From assembly GCF_000021805.1 (NCBI RefSeq), contig NC_011726.1, forward strand, positions 248,001 to 312,000: a stretch of 64,000 nucleotides of DNA. Reading direction: 5' to 3'. Both the position numbers and the translations under genes were made by a program. Each line of letters starts with the position of its first letter. The stretch's first letter is position 1. Below are positions 44,842 through 55,103 of this stretch, one piece after another. Below the pieces are notes generated by a model that was not told the origin of the DNA, made no database searches, and saw nothing but the letters and a program-made list of their open reading frames with translations. This DNA is from Rippkaea orientalis PCC 8801 (GTDB lineage Bacteria; Cyanobacteriota; Cyanobacteriia; Cyanobacteriales; Microcystaceae).

Positions 44842-45615
44842 ATGACCAACATTGTCTCTATTCATTCCTACCGTGGTGGAACGGGAAAATCGAATACAAC
44901 CGCCAACATTGCTACAACCATGGCTATGTTAGGCAAGCGAGTGGCGATGGTCGATACAGACATCCAATCTCCGGGTATTCATGTCCTATTTGAGCTCGAT
45001 GAAAGCAAAATCAAGAAAACTCTCAATGACTATTTGTGGCATGAAGGTTGTAAAGCACAAGAGATTTCCTATGATGTCAGCTATATCCTTGAGGATGTTC
45101 CCGACGAGATGAAAACTCCAGGGGGTGAAATTTTCCTGATTCCCTCAAGTATGAAAAGTGAAGACATCGCCACCATTCTCAGTGAAGGTTACGATGTAGA
45201 ACGACTACAAGAAGGATTCTATGAAATTAGCGAATCCCTAGAACTGGATTATCTCTTTGTAGACACCCACCCAGGGATGAACGAAGAAACCCTACTTTCT
45301 ATTGGACTCTCAGAAACCCTAGTGATCATCCTGCGACCTGACCAACAGGATTATCTCGGAACCGCCGTTATGGTAGAAGTGGCCAAAGAATTGGAAGTCC
45401 CTCAGATGTTGCTAGTGATCAACAAAGCCTTACCCGACTTTGATTTTGGGGTTCTCAAAGATAAGGTAACAGAAACCTATAATATTCCCGTAGCGGGTGT
45501 TATGCCCCTCTCAACCGATATGCTACGCCTAGGAAGTCAAGGATTGTTTTGCTTAAAATTCCCCGATCATACCCTAAGTAAAGAATTCCGCAACATCGTT
45601 AGCCACATCAACTAA
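44842..45615 (+). CDS. MinD/ParA-like ATPase
   Basis: This 257-residue deviant Walker A ATPase has SIHSYRGGTGKSNTTANIAT, where the signature Lys of KGGxGKS is Arg. Walker A' is VAMVDTDIQSPGIHVLF; LDYLFVDTHPGMNEETLL is the Walker B region, and MLLVINKALPDFDF follows. LIPSSMKSEDIATILSEGYD is unusual for MinD. Family members act as dimeric switches on membrane or DNA. There is no C-terminal MinD amphipathic helix and no ParB partner nearby. It is the first gene of a three-gene operon (18-bp gap, then 41-bp gap), so it probably drives or positions the membrane Fe-S protein. Confidence 0.85.
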   Translation: MTNIVSIHSYRGGTGKSNTTANIATTMAMLGKRVAMVDTDIQSPGIHVLFELDESKIKKTLNDYLWHEGCKAQEISYDVSYILEDVPDEMKTPGGEIFLIPSSMKSEDIATILSEGYDVERLQEGFYEISESLELDYLFVDTHPGMNEETLLSIGLSETLVIILRPDQQDYLGTAVMVEVAKELEVPQMLLVINKALPDFDFGVLKDKVTETYNIPVAGVMPLSTDMLRLGSQGLFCLKFPDHTLSKEFRNIVSHIN

Positions 45616-45633
45616 AGCTAAGAGGAACAGTCC

Positions 45634-45981
45634 ATGACAAAATTTTACGAAAATCAGGAATCTGAGTCCTCTGGATTAAGCTTTAGCGATCTTCAACAAC
45701 TAGGCGAAGAGGAAAAGAGTTTAATCAATTGGCTAAGACGGTCGGGGAAAAAGAGTTTACCCGAAATTGCCGAAAAACTGTCCAAAGATGAAAACTCTGC
45801 CCTAGCCTTGATTACCCCCTTAGTTGACCAAGGCTTTATTAAAGAAGTCCCTGGAAATCCCGATGGCTATCAAGTCAAGCAACCCCAAAGACGCAAACAA
45901 ACAGCGATTGGGTTAATTGGCAAGAAAAAGTCAAAACCGCCCGAAGACTCTGCAACAGACGATGCAGCAGAAGACCAATAA
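45634..45981 (+). CDS. Small winged-helix protein
   Basis: This 115-residue protein has a winged-helix-like middle: QQLGEEEKSLINWLRRSGKK, then SLPEIAEKLSKDENSALALI and LVDQGFIKEVPGNPDGYQVK, with helix, turn, helix and a wing. The tail (RRKQTAIGLIGKKKSKPP) is basic and then acidic (DDAAEDQ). It resembles small MarR/ArsR-like DNA-binding modules. It sits between the ParA-like ATPase and the large membrane protein in one operon, and could be a transcription factor of the operon or an adaptor linking the two. Confidence 0.68.
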   Translation: MTKFYENQESESSGLSFSDLQQLGEEEKSLINWLRRSGKKSLPEIAEKLSKDENSALALITPLVDQGFIKEVPGNPDGYQVKQPQRRKQTAIGLIGKKKSKPPEDSATDDAAEDQ

Positions 45982-46022
45982 TTGATGATTTCTCATTTAT
46001 GAGCTCATAGGTTCTAACTCCC

Positions 46023-48887
46023 ATGTTGGCTAAAATTCCCGAAAAGCAGATGCACATCGTCCGGTCTATCCTAGCCGGGGGTTGGCTGCTCCTAATCTGT
46101 TCCCTATTCTACGATCCCATTTCCCCTTGGTTAACCTACCCCGATAGCACTTGGAGTCCTTTTCGGTTAAACCCCAACGCTTGTATCCAAGTCCAAGGCC
46201 AATGTCTTCCCCAAGAACCCTATCCCATGGGGGCTTCCCTCTTTTGGGGGTTAATTGTTCCTACAGGGGTCTTTGTCCTGTTAGTCTTTGGCCATGAATT
46301 TTGGCGGCGCATCTGTCCCTTGAGTTTTTTCTCCCAACTCGCCCGCCGCTTGGGGAAACAACGACAACGTAAACGGGTCAATGCCGAAACAGGTCAGGTT
46401 CGCTATGAGTTAGTCAAAATCAAACATGATTCCTGGTTAGGCCAGAACTACATTAAAGTCCAAATGGGCTTATTGTACGTTGGAGTCTGTGGCCGTATCC
46501 TTTTCTACGACTCGATGCGACCGGTTTTAGGAAGTTTTTTGCTGTTTAGCATTGGTGCAGCTATTCTAGTGGGCTACCTCTACGGGGGAAAATCTTGGTG
46601 TCAGTATTTCTGTCCTATGGCTCCGGTGCAGGAATTTTATAGCGAACCGAGAGGGTTACTCAACAGTATCGCCCATGAAGGTCAAAGTGGTGTCATTACT
46701 CAATCGATGTGCCGTCAAATCAACGAAGATGGCACAGAATCGAGTGCTTGCGTGGCCTGCCATAGTCCCTGTGTCGATATTGATGCCGAAAGAGCCTATT
46801 GGGATCGCATGAAACGCCCCGATTATAAATTGCTCTACTATAGCTATGCGGGGTTAGTGGTGGGCTTTTTCTCCTACTATTACCTCTATTCGGGCAATTG
46901 GAATTACCTCCTATCAGGAGCCTGGACTCGTCACGAAAATCAATTAAATCTCCTGTTTACCCCAGGATTTTATTTTTTTGGAACTCCTATCCCTATTCCT
47001 CGGTTAGTGGCTGCTCCCCTAACCATTGCCGTCTCTATGGCGGTTGCTTATTATATCGGACGCTATCTCGAAAAATTCTACATCACCTATCAACGGCGAC
47101 GGAGTCCGAATATAGCCCCCCTACAGCTACAACACGAAATTTTCACCCTGACGACCTTTTGGGTGTTCAATTTCTTCTTTATCTTCGCTGGACGCTCCTA
47201 TATTTCTAAGTTACCCATCCAGCTACAATACCTCTTCAATATAACCGTGGTGGTGGTCAGTACCCTCTGGTTATATCGGACTTGGGGACGAACTAATGAT
47301 CGCTATTCCCGTGAAAGTTTGGCAGGTCGTTTACGTCAACAATTAACCCGTCTACAGGTGGATGTCTCCCGTTTCTTGGAAGGCCGTTCCCTGGAATCCT
47401 TAAACTCGGATGAGGTGTATGTTTTAGCCAAGATTCTCCCCGGATTTACAGGAGATAAGCGTCTAGAAGCCTATAAAGGGATTTTACGCGATTCCTTGGA
47501 AGAAGGCTACGTCAACAGTTCCAGTAGCTTAGAAGTGTTGCGTCAGATGCGCGAAGAATTGGGGGTCAGTGAACAGGAACACTTGACCATTTTGACCGAA
47601 TTAGGCGTAGAAGACCCGGATTTATTCGATCCGAACCAACAACGGAGCCGAGAAAATCAACTACGGATGCAAAGCTTACGCTCTCGCATTCGAGGAATGG
47701 TCGGGGGTGGAAAACGCCGACGGGGAGCCCAAGGGTTAGCCAAAGACCTGTTTAAAGTGGTTAAGAAGGAGAAATCCATCGGGGATGTTATTGAAAAAGA
47801 AGGAACGGTGCGATCGCTGTCCCAACAATACGGGTTAACCCTCGAAGAAGAAGCCCAAATTCTGGCGGATTTAGACGAAGACTCTCAAATCCTCCGTCGG
47901 GGTAATATTCTCCTTGAACAACTCAACAACCTACGGGAACAAGAATTAGCTCTCCTAAACCCCCCGTCGAGTTTGCACTCTCCCCACCTACGGACGGGAT
48001 TACAAATTTTACGGTCTACTGTCGCTCAAAAGCAGCGCGTCATTGCTAAAGGGGTACTCAGTATTCTTGAAGAATTGGAGACGGGAACCGAAGCAACTCG
48101 CTTTGCCTTAGCTTTGGCTAGTTTAACCCACCATGTTTTACCTGAATTATTGGAAAATGGTGATCCGTTGTGGGAAGATCGCCTTGATGGGACGATTTTC
48201 TCCCGCATGGAAGAACAACTCAAGCAAACCGATGATCAATCGACTCAGGTTGAGGATACGGTGATGGTAGGCTATTTGGAGGCGTTATTTACCGAACCCG
48301 ATTCGTTAACTAAAGCAGTTAGTCTGTATCTCTTAGCCAAAGTCAACCAGGAACGGGCACAACAACAAGCGCGTCAATTATTAGAGAGTCAGTTGATGTT
48401 AAATACCCTCTTAAAAGAAACCGCACAACAGATTCTGCAAACGTCTGAGGAGAAAGAGTCTATTACCCCCCTCGAAAAACTCTTGTATCTGTCGAGTTAC
48501 GAGTTATTAATGGGGTTAAAAGCGGAAAGCTTGATGAATTTAGCCTATCAAGTTTCCTTGAAGGAATACGAGCGATCGCAGGTTATCTTAGAACAAGGAG
48601 AAATCTCTAAAGACCTCTTTTTGTTACTACGCGGCAAGTTAGAAGCGAAGCATCGCTTAGAAGATGGGGAGGTCGAGACAGAGGAAGTCGTCCCGGTGGT
48701 TCCTTTAAATGAGTTAGAAGTCTTAGGAAGAATGGAAACCGACTCTACCTATACTGTAACCTCTGCTAAAGCGTCTCTGTTGGCGATCGAAGTAGCCATG
48801 TTTGACTCGCTTCTATCTCAAGATACTGCTTTCTCTCGTCAAGTGATCGAGCAAGAAAGCCGTCGCTTACAACAGTTAAGCAGCTAA
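46023..48887 (+). CDS. Membrane NapH-like Fe-S protein fused to a cyclic-nucleotide-binding domain
   Basis: This 954-residue protein has a membrane N-terminal half with about seven or eight helices. Cys motifs in it are RRICPLSFF (C98), SWCQYFCPMAP (C193, C197) and MCRQINEDGTESSACVACHS (C230, C243, C246, with C250 next), which resemble the 4Fe-4S sites of NapH/CcoG-type polyferredoxins but are not identical to them. The middle (about 430-830) is soluble and helical, possibly with repeats. Residues about 850-940 form a cyclic-nucleotide-binding domain: QVILEQGEISKDLFLLLRGK, then VLGRMETDSTYTVTSAKASL. This domain set suggests a redox-active membrane protein controlled by a nucleotide or other ligand. 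A strong terminator follows. Confidence 0.82.
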   Translation: MLAKIPEKQMHIVRSILAGGWLLLICSLFYDPISPWLTYPDSTWSPFRLNPNACIQVQGQCLPQEPYPMGASLFWGLIVPTGVFVLLVFGHEFWRRICPLSFFSQLARRLGKQRQRKRVNAETGQVRYELVKIKHDSWLGQNYIKVQMGLLYVGVCGRILFYDSMRPVLGSFLLFSIGAAILVGYLYGGKSWCQYFCPMAPVQEFYSEPRGLLNSIAHEGQSGVITQSMCRQINEDGTESSACVACHSPCVDIDAERAYWDRMKRPDYKLLYYSYAGLVVGFFSYYYLYSGNWNYLLSGAWTRHENQLNLLFTPGFYFFGTPIPIPRLVAAPLTIAVSMAVAYYIGRYLEKFYITYQRRRSPNIAPLQLQHEIFTLTTFWVFNFFFIFAGRSYISKLPIQLQYLFNITVVVVSTLWLYRTWGRTNDRYSRESLAGRLRQQLTRLQVDVSRFLEGRSLESLNSDEVYVLAKILPGFTGDKRLEAYKGILRDSLEEGYVNSSSSLEVLRQMREELGVSEQEHLTILTELGVEDPDLFDPNQQRSRENQLRMQSLRSRIRGMVGGGKRRRGAQGLAKDLFKVVKKEKSIGDVIEKEGTVRSLSQQYGLTLEEEAQILADLDEDSQILRRGNILLEQLNNLREQELALLNPPSSLHSPHLRTGLQILRSTVAQKQRVIAKGVLSILEELETGTEATRFALALASLTHHVLPELLENGDPLWEDRLDGTIFSRMEEQLKQTDDQSTQVEDTVMVGYLEALFTEPDSLTKAVSLYLLAKVNQERAQQQARQLLESQLMLNTLLKETAQQILQTSEEKESITPLEKLLYLSSYELLMGLKAESLMNLAYQVSLKEYERSQVILEQGEISKDLFLLLRGKLEAKHRLEDGEVETEEVVPVVPLNELEVLGRMETDSTYTVTSAKASLLAIEVAMFDSLLSQDTAFSRQVIEQESRRLQQLSS

Positions 48888-48911
48888 AGACCAATCAGTT
48901 AGCCTAAAATT

Positions 48912-48940
48912 AACGCGGGTAATAAAATACCCGCGTTTTT
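48912..48940 (+). terminator. Rho-independent terminator of the ParA-like operon
   Basis: AACGCGGGTA (48912-48921) and TACCCGCGTT (48928-48937) form a perfect 10-bp stem with a six-base loop, followed by TTT. It is 25 bp after the stop of the membrane protein gene. Confidence 0.88.
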
Positions 48941-49360
48941 CATGACTTTGTGTTATTGTTAATTCGTTGTGGGGTCAATCTCAAATCTACAATCAGTAAT
49001 CAGCAATTGCCTGACCCCCCACGCTAATTTTGAAGAAGATAATCGGCGAGAAAAGTGCCAACTAAGATTAAAGAAAGGGATATTAGCTCCATGGGGGTTT
49101 CTCCTGCTGAAATTACATAATCGGAACAAAAGACTTTAGTTGTGCCATTGCGTGTTATTCACTAGGCTTTCATTACTACCTAGTTTAAGGCGATACTCCT
49201 CCTAAGTACTTCCCCCAGGTAGCTCATCCATTTGGGTTAAATCCATTAAGTAAATATAATGAAATATGGGAGTCAGGAGTCAGGAGACAGAAGTTCAAAT
49301 ATATTCTGCCTTTTCCCACCTTCCCCACATCTTCCCCCATTCCTCAATCAATAATCTTTT
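48941..49360. other. Gene-free stretch with a heptanucleotide repeat
   Basis: There is no gene. GGAGTCA-GGAGTCA-GGAGACA lies at 49269-49289, a 7-bp tandem repeat like the one in tpsA. C-rich sequence follows at 49310-49340 before the TPR gene. Nothing else stands out. Confidence 0.5.
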
Positions 49361-51172
49361 ATGTCTGACTCAACTACTTTATCTGATCGCTATTTTGCTT
49401 TAATTGATTCGATTGTTGAAACAACCCTAAAAGGGAATATTCGTTCTAAAGAACAAGTTTATCAATTATTAGTTAACGGGATTACTAAAGGGACGGGGGA
49501 GGTATTTGAACGTGCTTTATTTGAACGCATAGAAAGCACAAAAAGTCAATTAGAAACGAAAGTTAAAGCCACTCGTATTTTAAGAGCGTTACAAACCATT
49601 GAAGCAGAGTGGAAACGATGGGAAAAAGAGAATCAAACTGATCAAGCGATCGCGCGTTCTATTGAGCAAATTTTGGGGAGTAATCCTAATGAGTATCTAT
49701 TGACTTTTTTTAAGTTAATTGATCCCAATAATTCACCGAATTTAACCAGAGATCAACTCAAAAAATTAGGACAAGCTTTATTAACACAAACTTCCTCTGA
49801 AACCTTGCCAGAATTAGGACAAGGAATTATCGATGGATTAAACACTTTCGCTCAGTTAGAACCTGATTTAATCACCTGGATTTATGAACAAAATCAAAGT
49901 CTTTTAGGGTTTGGATCTCAAAAAAATAGTCCTTGGAGTTGGTGGGAAAAAAAGATTAGTAGTCCCTTAGCTAAACAACTCTTTGAAACCCTCAATCAAC
50001 AGACTTCTATTCTACAATTTACTGAGGTTACTTATCAGGTAGAATTGAGAGCTTGGGTTGAATTAATGCTCTTACTTGATTATCTGCAACAAGGCTTAGT
50101 TAATTGGTTTGATCAACAGCCTTATAATGCCCAATTTGGCAAAAAATTATCCTATAGCACCTTTTTAAGTTTTGCCGTTATTTGGGGACAATTATCCGAA
50201 GGATTTTATCGTCATCAAAAACAGTTACAAGAAGGCTGTTTTTTACTCATGCTACAGACTTTACGGAAATTTGCTAGACGGGAAGACTTTCCCCTTTATG
50301 GAGGTATTTTTGCTTCATTTTCTGGAGATTATTTGCAAGAAACCCTTAATTATTTTGATGATCCATTAAAACAGGTTGAAAGAACCCAAGAAAAGGCTAA
50401 AATTCTTACACTATTGGGCTATTCTCAGGGTACTTTAGGACAGTATAATAAAGCTAAATCCTTTCATGAAGAAGCATTATCCATTGCTCGTGAAGCGTCT
50501 GATGCTATTACAGAAATTGCCAATCTCAATCATTTAAGTCGTCTTGAAGTATACCAAAAAAACTACAATGAAGCCATTAATTATAGTCAACGTGCCTTAA
50601 TTTTAGCTCGTCAAGTGGGTAACAGATTAGGAGAAGCTAATGGATTAGTCAATTTAGGTTATAGTGAAGTCTTTAAAGCGCGTGAATTGGAAACAATGGA
50701 AACAACGATTTATGAGCAAGCGATTAGTTATTTAGAACAGGGATTACAAATAGCTCAACGCTTAGAAGACTCCCAAAGTCAAGCATTAGCTTATAATAGT
50801 TTAGGTATTGCTTATGTTGTTTTAGCTAAACCCACTGCTGCTATTACAGTACTAGAAAAAGGGACAAATATCGCCTTGCTTTCAGGGGATATTTATCTAC
50901 AAGGATTGAATTTTACCTATCTAGCAGAAGCTTATTATAGTTTAGGCAATCAGGAAAAAACTATCGTTTATGGTGCTATAGGAATGTCACTTTTAGCGCG
51001 AATTAATTCTCAAGAATGGCGACAAGCCGCAGGATTAATAACAATTGTTAAAGGAAAAATGCAACATAATCAATTTCAGAATTTATTAGAAAACAATCGA
51101 TCTAATATTATTAAAATTATTGGCATTGATGGCTATAATAGTTTAGCAGAATTACTAGAAAAATATCAATAA
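49361..51172 (+). CDS. Tetratricopeptide repeat protein
   Basis: This 603-residue soluble protein has an N-terminal helical region (YFALIDSIVETTLKGNIRSK ... QLLVNGITKGTGEVFERAL). The C-terminal 270 residues carry TPR units: ILTLLGYSQGTLGQYNKAKS, LNHLSRLEVYQKNYNEAINY, NGLVNLGYSEVFKARELET, and LAYNSLGIAYVVLAKPTAAI. TPR units bind peptides or other proteins. No kinase, peptidase or nucleotide motif is seen, and there is no signal peptide. I do not recognise the N-terminal family. A terminator follows directly. Confidence 0.8.
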   Translation: MSDSTTLSDRYFALIDSIVETTLKGNIRSKEQVYQLLVNGITKGTGEVFERALFERIESTKSQLETKVKATRILRALQTIEAEWKRWEKENQTDQAIARSIEQILGSNPNEYLLTFFKLIDPNNSPNLTRDQLKKLGQALLTQTSSETLPELGQGIIDGLNTFAQLEPDLITWIYEQNQSLLGFGSQKNSPWSWWEKKISSPLAKQLFETLNQQTSILQFTEVTYQVELRAWVELMLLLDYLQQGLVNWFDQQPYNAQFGKKLSYSTFLSFAVIWGQLSEGFYRHQKQLQEGCFLLMLQTLRKFARREDFPLYGGIFASFSGDYLQETLNYFDDPLKQVERTQEKAKILTLLGYSQGTLGQYNKAKSFHEEALSIAREASDAITEIANLNHLSRLEVYQKNYNEAINYSQRALILARQVGNRLGEANGLVNLGYSEVFKARELETMETTIYEQAISYLEQGLQIAQRLEDSQSQALAYNSLGIAYVVLAKPTAAITVLEKGTNIALLSGDIYLQGLNFTYLAEAYYSLGNQEKTIVYGAIGMSLLARINSQEWRQAAGLITIVKGKMQHNQFQNLLENNRSNIIKIIGIDGYNSLAELLEKYQ

Positions 51173-51178
51173 AAACAG

Positions 51179-51230
51179 GGAACAAGAGTATAAAGCTTGT
51201 TTTACTTTGTTAAACTCCTGTTCCTTTTTT
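51179..51230. terminator. Terminator between the TPR gene and the TOPRIM-like gene
   Basis: GGAACAAGAGT (51179-51189) pairs with ACTCCTGTTCC (51214-51224) with one mismatch, and a run of six T follows. The convergent gene on the minus strand ends just after it, at 51268. Confidence 0.75.
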
Positions 51231-51267
51231 ACATCTCATTTAAAAATGCCTTAGCATAAATTTAAGT

Positions 51268-51816
51268 TTAATTCAAGAATATTTGATATTTTTTAATAAA
51301 ATAGTTGAGAGATTTATTAGTTTGATTTTCCATTGCATGGGATAGATTATATAGCTTTAGTATTTCTTCCATAAAATCAATTCTAGAATTTTTAAATTTG
51401 GTAGGGATACTATCATTAAATTGTTCTTTTGTTAAGCTATCTGTGTTTTTAAACTGAGTTGGTTTGTCTATTTTTAATCCTTCTAAAGTGTCTTGAGTTA
51501 GTCCTCCATAATACCAACTTTCAATTTCTTTACAGACAACGACTATTCTATTCTTATCAATATTTTTGATATTTTTTGTGATCCTGTCTTTTTTTTCGGT
51601 GATACAACTACATAAGTCAATATCCGCTAAATAAATATAGTCTGCTTTCATTTGAATAATGCTTTTAAGAAAGTTTTCGATATATTCATTTTTCTTCTTA
51701 GCATATTCAATAATATTGACGAGATTATCTTGTTTTTCTAAACAAGGTTTAATAATATTCTCAACAAATATTGTATCGTCAGAACCTTCTACCCAAATAA
51801 ATAATTGTTTATTCAT
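51268..51816 (-). CDS. TOPRIM-like (DUF4435-type) small protein, partner of the ATPase upstream
   Basis: This 182-residue protein has an N-terminal acidic motif LFIWVEGSDDTIFVENII (E10, D13, D14), a central DYIYLADIDLCSC with DxD (D65, D67), and VVVCKEIESWYYGG. That order (Glu early, D-x-D, then E) is the TOPRIM pattern of OLD-type nucleases, and resembles the DUF4435-like subunits of ATPase/TOPRIM defence pairs such as PARIS AriB. The gene starts 5 bp after the ATPase stop, so the two form an operon. The catalytic reading is inference, and no homolog search was run. It is AT-rich. Confidence 0.65.
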   Translation of the reverse strand: MNKQLFIWVEGSDDTIFVENIIKPCLEKQDNLVNIIEYAKKKNEYIENFLKSIIQMKADYIYLADIDLCSCITEKKDRITKNIKNIDKNRIVVVCKEIESWYYGGLTQDTLEGLKIDKPTQFKNTDSLTKEQFNDSIPTKFKNSRIDFMEEILKLYNLSHAMENQTNKSLNYFIKKYQIFLN

Positions 51817-51821
51817 TTTTC

Positions 51822-53168
51822 TTAATTATTACCCATATCTAATAAATTTTGAACATAAAGTTCTTCTATTTCAATTTCATTCTCTAAAAAGATTTTAATT
51901 GCTTCTTTGTCAGCAGGTCGAGAAATTTGAGAAAATCCGTTTTTATCCCTTGTCATTAAGAGAATATCATCCAAGTCAACATATTTGACAATTTGGGGGT
52001 TATGGGTGGTAATAATAATTTGTTTATTCTGGGATGCTTCTTTCATCATTCTAACAACTTTGGACATTAAATGAGGATGGATGTTTCTTTCAGGTTCTTC
52101 TATGATAGCTACTGATGACTTATCAAAGTATAAAGCAACTACTAGATCAATAATATTAATTGTACCATCAGAAATTAAGGATGAGGGGAGATGTTTGTCA
52201 TTTTTAGCGTATTTCTCCTTAAGACTAAAGATTAATGAGTTCCCTGCAAATTTTTCAATTTCTATTGAATCAATAAACGGTAATAAATAAGTCAGTAAGT
52301 TAGTAAATTTTCTTTTGTTCTCATCATCAGAAAGTATCTTTTTTAAAACAATGGCTAAATTACTCCCATCTTCTTCTAAATCTATTTTACCTGTAATTGG
52401 TGTTGCTTTTTTAGGGATTTTTGGATCAAAGTCAAAAATTCCAATTTTATCGAATTTATCTTCATGAATACTACGAAATAATAGCCAAAATAAAGGAGTT
52501 TGAACAAGTAATCCTTCTTGTTCGTACGATCCTTCTAATTGAAAATAATCTGTACTTATGTTTCCCTGTGCTTCAAATCTTCCTAACGTATTTAAAATCA
52601 AACTGCTTTTAGATCTTAAAATCAAATCATATAATATTTCTGATCCAGAGATAAGCAACTTATTTATAGCATGATTTATTGTTAATTCAATTGTCTTTTG
52701 ACTAAAATTTTTATCATTAATTTTAGAACTATTTGATCTCTCATTTAAAGCAACTTCATGAGTTAGTTGATCTTTCTTTATTCGTTTTATACTAATTCCT
52801 TGTCCTGACTCAAACTCAAACCTAAATTGATATTGTGATTTATTTATTTCAACATTTATAAGATCCAGAGAATTTTCTTGTTTAGAAACATCTACGAGAT
52901 ATTGATTGTCATTACTTTTAAACTCAACTTCAAACAAAAAGTCTTGACTTGCACCAAGATTATTATTAATCAAAAATTCGACATCACCTTGTAACGAGAT
53001 AGCATTTTCTAAACCATGTAATTGAATATCCCGAAGAAAGCGAAAGATTTGCAAAAAATTAGATTTACCCGAAGCATTAGCACCAATAACCACATTAAAA
53101 TCTTTTAGCTTCACCTCACAATCATCAAAACTCTTAAAATTAGCAACTTTAACTCGTTCAAACTTCAT
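51822..53168 (-). CDS. AAA-type ATPase (AAA_15/AAA_21, RecF/OLD-like)
   Basis: This 448-residue SMC-like ATPase begins RVKVANFKSFDDCEVKLKDF, the typical start for AAA_15/21 proteins. Walker A is VIGANASGKSNFLQIF (residues 29-37 core), Walker B is SVAIIEEPERNIHPHLMSKV, and the His switch is ITTHNPQIVKYV. The region between (90-340) is the lid with low similarity. Such ATPases occur in RecF, OLD, Gabija and PARIS systems, often with a nuclease. Its 5-bp spacing to the TOPRIM-like gene makes them a likely two-subunit complex. There is no transporter domain. Confidence 0.82.
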   Translation of the reverse strand: MKFERVKVANFKSFDDCEVKLKDFNVVIGANASGKSNFLQIFRFLRDIQLHGLENAISLQGDVEFLINNNLGASQDFLFEVEFKSNDNQYLVDVSKQENSLDLINVEINKSQYQFRFEFESGQGISIKRIKKDQLTHEVALNERSNSSKINDKNFSQKTIELTINHAINKLLISGSEILYDLILRSKSSLILNTLGRFEAQGNISTDYFQLEGSYEQEGLLVQTPLFWLLFRSIHEDKFDKIGIFDFDPKIPKKATPITGKIDLEEDGSNLAIVLKKILSDDENKRKFTNLLTYLLPFIDSIEIEKFAGNSLIFSLKEKYAKNDKHLPSSLISDGTINIIDLVVALYFDKSSVAIIEEPERNIHPHLMSKVVRMMKEASQNKQIIITTHNPQIVKYVDLDDILLMTRDKNGFSQISRPADKEAIKIFLENEIEIEELYVQNLLDMGNN

Positions 53169-54958
<1,790 letters not shown>

Positions 54959-54965
54959 CCTTGAT

Positions 54966-55051
54966 ATCAGCCATTTTGCAGATCCTTAAAAGATCTTCCT
55001 TCAATAAAGTGACTAAACGCTCATTGAATGCGACAATGCTAAATGGCTGAT
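54966..55051 (+). repeat. Long inverted repeat in the crtP-crtB gap
   Basis: ATCAGCCATTT (54966-54976) and AAATGGCTGAT (55041-55051) are perfect 11-bp arms spaced 64 bp apart, so the 145-bp gap can fold as one large stem-loop with a smaller AGATC-containing structure inside. It could modulate crtB expression or be a small mobile foldback element. Confidence 0.6.
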
Positions 55052-55103
55052 GGTCAATCAATCCTTCCCCAAACCCTATAGACACTCATTCTGCCTGCGC
55101 TGA

